A stretch of DNA of 64,000 nucleotides from Triplophysa rosa (lineage: Eukaryota; Chordata; Actinopteri; Cypriniformes; Nemacheilidae), in the NCBI RefSeq assembly GCF_024868665.1, contig NC_079898.1, forward strand, positions 11,159,458 to 11,223,457, in the 5' to 3' direction. Numbering within the stretch: position 1 is the stretch's first letter; every line of letters begins with the position of its first letter. Positions 60,220-64,000 of this stretch are shown here, one piece after another. Under the pieces are notes generated by a model, which saw nothing but the letters and a program-made list of their open reading frames with translations, did no database searches and was not told the origin of the DNA. A program made the translations under genes and the position numbers.

Positions 60220-60829
60220 TATATTTTTAAATTTAATTGATATTAATTTTATTGCATATTAACTGCATTAAATTAATTTAAAATTACTCAACAGTAATTG
60301 ATTCTTTACGGAGGTCTACCGGAAGTTAAGTTTGGGCCACAAAGCGTTTGTTTATGTTGTCGACGCTGAAACCGTCTATAAGAACTTCATAAGCAGATCT
60401 TATTTCTGGTTTTATATAATCTAAAGAACCTTTTTCTATTACCAAAAAGCTTTCGCGAAACAGACATTGAAAGTAATAAGGATGTTAAAGGTTTGATTTG
60501 GAACAATTCTGTAAAAATGGTTCTTTAACGGTCTAGCACCTTTTTGTAAGCGCGTAACAATCTCTGTGGTTATAAATCATCATTAGATGATATATCTTTA
60601 TCAACATAATCTTGCTACATAAAAAAAAAGAAGTCCCTGCATGGCATACAGTACTACATGTATTAAATCTTTTAACAGAAGTTAAACGGTCAGAAAACAG
60701 TGCCGTTTGTTTTCTTTAATTTATGATTACTTTATGAAAATCTCAAACATCCTAAAGAACGAGTTAAGAACCAAACCAAACACACCTCAATGAAGTTCTA
60801 AACGTAGGTTCGGGAGGAGCCTAAACATT

Positions 60830-61210
60830 CAGTCCTGTCAATCATCCTTAAGAGCGTATATAAGCAGCAGTCTCCGTGCCGCCCAAGCGCTAGTTCTTCC
60901 GGCATCCCTCCTCCTCCCCATCTCCTCCTACCTTGCTTTTATTCTTCCTCTGTGCAGTTCTATTAAGGGGGGGTTAAGCTCGGAGCTCGGGCCGAGCCTT
61001 GGGGTTCAAGCCCCCTTCGAGGACAGCAAGCCAAGTTTGTTTACCATTATCTAGCAAGACTGAATGGGAAGGCGAACTAGTGAAACCGACTAAACAAGCT
61101 CTTTAAATGACTTGTGTGCGTGTGAACAGTTGTGTTGGGGCACGGTTGGAACTAAAGACTACAGGACTGTGGTCCTCCAGGACTGGAATTCGACACCCCT
61201 GCCCTAAAGG
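60830..61210 (+). repeat. Possible retroelement fragment
   Basis: A TATA-like GCGTATATAAGCAGCAG (about 60855) is followed by a C/T-rich stretch, then GCTCGGAGCTCGGGCCGAGC and GGGGTTCAAGCCCCCTTCGA, and further on TGGTCCTCCAGGACTGGAAT with TCGACACCCCTG. The first part resembles an LTR promoter region and the last a common fish repeat end. No target duplication or open frame supports a full element. Confidence 0.35.
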
Positions 61211-63269
61211 TTCACACTCCTATTGGCCCCTGAAGTTAATGATGAGAGAGAGCCAGAGAAAGAGAGAGAGATAAGAGCAAAACAAGCCTCTTCACAGCAT
61301 ACCACTCAATTAGAAAACCTCACTGACTGACTTCTAGCCCTCTCTGCAGGAAACCGGCATGTCATTTAATCTGTGAGTTTATGTGTGTGTGCATCTGTCT
61401 GTCCATGTGCAAAAGCTCAGCCCAACACACAACAGAAAGTCGAGAGAGAGAGCGATTGAGCGCTCGCTCCAGGGAGCAGAACAACTGTCACACACTCATA
61501 ACCACACGGTCCCGCTGCAACACATCAAAGTGCATATTTACTGATGTGTGCTTTAGACCACCGTCAGGAATATACAGCATATCCAAAGAGACAGAGCTGA
61601 GGGCTAAAGATGGATGAGGAGAGGGGGGAAAGAGAGAGATCTTTCAATCAACCTTCAAGAGAAGCAGTGCTGAATCAGACTATGGGGCGCTGAATACTGA
61701 TCTGAGACCTGCGTGCTCAATGTATCACCAAAGATACATTGATATTAGGGATATTAGTGCCCGGAGTGTCAAACAAGCAGTCTGTTTGAAGGAGGACCTG
61801 TATGATTGGGGATCACTGGGCCCAGTAAGAAACCAGTCCCATTCGGTTTTGTCACCTAAAACCAGATTATTAATCTTAAACTGGATGGTTTTTTACCACT
61901 GGTAGCTTTAAAATGGAAGAATTATTTAAATAAGTTAACCATTCCAAGCTGGCATATGACCCCAAGACTGAGAACGTCTTTAAAATGTCAGTGTAAATGC
62001 TTCTGCTCACAGTATATACAGTATGTTGCATCAGATGTGCCCTCATTTGCAGTGTATACTATGTAGCGCACATTTGAAAGCTGACAGCCGGCATAAAACA
62101 AGACACACGCTGACTGAACACAGCAAAGTTTGCAGACTGCCAGTATTCAGCTTTTTAAATGACACAAATCCAGATAGATGAAAAGGAATCTCCGCGGAGT
62201 GTAAATAAAAGGGAAAATCTTAAAGGGAAACTATAGGAGAGGGGTAATTTGCCCAAAATAACCATCAGAAGCATCATCTCACCCCAGCTGTAAACGCAAG
62301 TCGTCTCCGCTCATGGCCCGGTACCGGATTCATGGTTTTATATGTTTGACATTATACTGATTTACACAGACTGATGCTTATCAGAAAAACATGCGGGAAA
62401 AGGAATAATTTAGGGGCTGCTGAGAGTGTCTGAGAAAATATTAGTGTTGCATGCCCGAGTAGACAGAGGAGAGGAGAGAAAGAGAGGGAGAGACGTTCCA
62501 AGTAGGAGGATGATGGCAGAGAAAGAGCCACCCAGTCAGAGATAAACCTGGGCCACTGTGAGAGATTAATGCAGGAATATAATCCCCCAAATGAGCCCTA
62601 ATCCAACTGCCTAATTATTCCCACAAACTCCTGAGACTACAGATTAGAGGAATTAATATCACTGCCTTACAGCACAGACAAAGAGAGAAGCTGTACATTC
62701 TGCATGTCTTTAGCCACAACCCACATCTACATAATTCACATGCAAAACTATTCAAGCACACAAATTTAATGCGTTTCAATATTTTTCAACAGAGATGGAG
62801 CTGATCTGAAACACTGCACTTGGCAAATAACAAGTTCAGTACGGTGAATATAAATAGCGAAGACATCTGATTCATGGATTTACAACTAGAAAACTCTTTG
62901 TACAGAAAAACACCCAGCAATCTGCTGTCCTTATGTCCACGTTTCAGAGTTCCACACCTTTTGACTAACACATTTTCATGTCTTTTTTGACTAGAGGTTG
63001 TAAATAAAATCATTTTACAGTTTGGGCACTGCAATTACAGAAAAAAACAACATAAATATTCAGTTACACTTTATATTAAGGTACACTAAATTATCATTAA
63101 CTACTTGCTTATTAACATGCATATTGGTTGTATATTAGTATGTATAAAGCATATATTAACGTCTTATTCTGCATTACCTTATTCTAAATCCCTTAATTCC
63201 CACCCAATACCTAAACCTAAAAACTACTTTATAATCTCGTTTTGGAACCAAACTCTTCAAATATACTAG

Positions 63270-63345
63270 TGCTGTCAAGTCAATTAACCATGATTCATTG
63301 ATTTAGGAATCGATTAATCGAGATTAATAGATTTGACAACACTGA
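63270..63345. repeat. Short inverted repeat of the CTGTCAA/GATTAATCG type
   Basis: GTGCTGTCAAGTCAATTAA on the left pairs with GATTTGACAACAC on the right, and the middle contains GAATCGATTAATCGAGATTA. Fragments of this kind are frequent in fish genomes. It is too short to classify. Confidence 0.5.
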
Positions 63346-63635
63346 AAATTCAAATCTTTGTTATGTATCTTTAATCAAATCAGCATTTTAATAAAATATA
63401 CAGAGTAATACAAAACAAAAGTAATAGGAAATAAATGTACAGGTTTTTGTTTGATTGCAAGGTCTATCGGCAGATAGTGTAAAAACAGACAAAGATCAGG
63501 GCCGATATATCCTGTCAATCAAAAGAGGACAGGAAAATGCAACAAATGTGAAGAAACATCACCAGTTTGATGGTCAAAATTAATCGTCATTATATGAATT
63601 AATAACATTCAGAAAGTTACGAAACATATTCATTT

Positions 63636-63992
63636 GGTCACACATTATTTTAAGGTCCAATTCTTCGTATTAATAAACCAATAACTACGACTTCTGCCTC
63701 AGTAAACTCCTTATTTGTTGCTTATTTTTGCATATAATTATGCAAAAATGCATATGCATATAATTATGCTTACATTTTGCAATAAATGCATTTACATTTA
63801 TTAATTTGGCAAACGCTTTTATCCAAAGCGACTTACAAGTAGGAGAGCATACAAACAGATTAGGGAAGCAGAGTATGGTCATGTAGAATATGTGCTTTAT
63901 AAGTACTAATAAACAGCCAATATGCTAATAATAGGCTTGCTAATAAGCAACTAGTTAATAGGTAGAATTGGTCCCTGTACTAAAGTGTTACC
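63636..63992. mobile_element. MITE with GGTAACACTTTA ends, copy 2, inverted and interrupted
   Basis: It is the reverse complement of the copy at 58622: it starts GGTCACACATTATTTTAAGG and ends CCTGTACTAAAGTGTTACC. Between CTTATTTGTTGCTTATT (about 63725) and GTGCTTTATAAGTACTAATA (about 63893) there is extra sequence, including the retroposon-like phrase at 63782-63836. Confidence 0.8.
63782..63836. repeat. Interspersed repeat fragment (probable LINE/SINE tail)
   Basis: AATAAATGCATTTACATTTATT, then TTTGGCAAACGCTTTTATCC and AAAGCGACTTACAA, is a very common fish repeat phrase. Here it is inside the MITE copy at 63636-63992. Confidence 0.65.
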
Positions 63993-64000
63993 GTTTATTT

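Larger units (their letters stand above)
58946..60376. mobile_element. MITE with GACGGTTTCA ends, split by a Tc1-type element
   Basis: The left part (GACGGTTTCATCGGTTAACT...GTGTTTGGTTATAG) and the right part (GGTCTACCGGAAGTTAAGTT...GCTGAAACCGTC) match the uninterrupted copy at 40443-40688 block for block. TATA lies on each outer side. The transposon at 58995-60219 sits in the AT-rich middle. Confidence 0.85.
57758..64000 (-). other. Large atrn intron (runs off the window)
   Basis: No further attractin exon was recognised, including the expected transmembrane exon. The intron holds MITEs at 58622 and 63636, a Tc1-split MITE at 58946-60376, a possible retroelement fragment at about 60830-61210 and a short CTGTCAA-type palindromic repeat at about 63270-63345. 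Confidence 0.6.

Noticed and set aside
60975..61030. tRNA-like GGTTCAAGCCC (B-box-like) motif
   Set aside because: No convincing A box, acceptor stem or cloverleaf could be folded around it.
1..64000. CRISPR arrays, operons, phage or plasmid features
   Set aside because: The window is vertebrate intron-exon DNA; regular spaced repeats and prokaryotic signals are absent.

Overview
The window looks like nuclear DNA of a teleost fish, most likely a cyprinid (zebrafish, carp or goldfish type). It is AT-rich, its genes are split by introns with GT-AG borders, and it is crowded with DNA transposons and short inverted-repeat elements of kinds common in cyprinid genomes. There are no operons, Shine-Dalgarno sites or CRISPR arrays, and I recognised no tRNA or rRNA gene. 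Apart from one intact transposase, every recognisable protein-coding stretch is an exon of one of two vertebrate genes; the other open frames are chance frames or repeat shadows.

Layout. Positions 1-612 hold the 3' end of a decayed Tc1-like (DD34E) transposon. From about 0.6 to 30.9 kb the DNA is non-coding, with a nested pair of inverted-repeat elements (6 kb), an element with a 9-bp target duplication (9.4 kb), a solo LTR (10.5 kb), two hAT-type elements with perfect 8-bp target duplications (26.2-29.6 kb) and a TA-flanked element (30.3 kb). From 30926 to 47433 on the + strand lie seven coding exons of a GDNF-family receptor alpha gene, best matched to gfra4. They cover the D1, D2 and D3 cysteine-rich domains and a C-terminal GPI-anchor signal. 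The signal-peptide exon was not found. The 3' UTR probably ends near 48.55 kb.

From 47.4 to 53.8 kb is the spacer between two convergent genes, holding a 496-bp hAT-type element and a 642-bp inverted-repeat element. On the - strand, 57757 to 53760, are the last three coding exons of attractin (atrn), encoding its conserved cytoplasmic tail; the rest of the gene lies beyond the right edge. The attractin intron holds an intact Tc1/mariner element (58995-60219) with a 346-codon transposase. Its catalytic spacing is DD36E, and it sits inside an older small inverted-repeat element.

The tail-to-tail gfra4-atrn pair matches the human GFRA4-ATRN neighbourhood on 20p13 and parallels the GFRA1-ATRNL1 pair on chromosome 10, so linkage supports both gene calls. 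I found no convincing new biological system. The most useful observations are the retained D1 exon, the conserved convergent pair, the apparently young transposon and a well-resolved nested insertion history.
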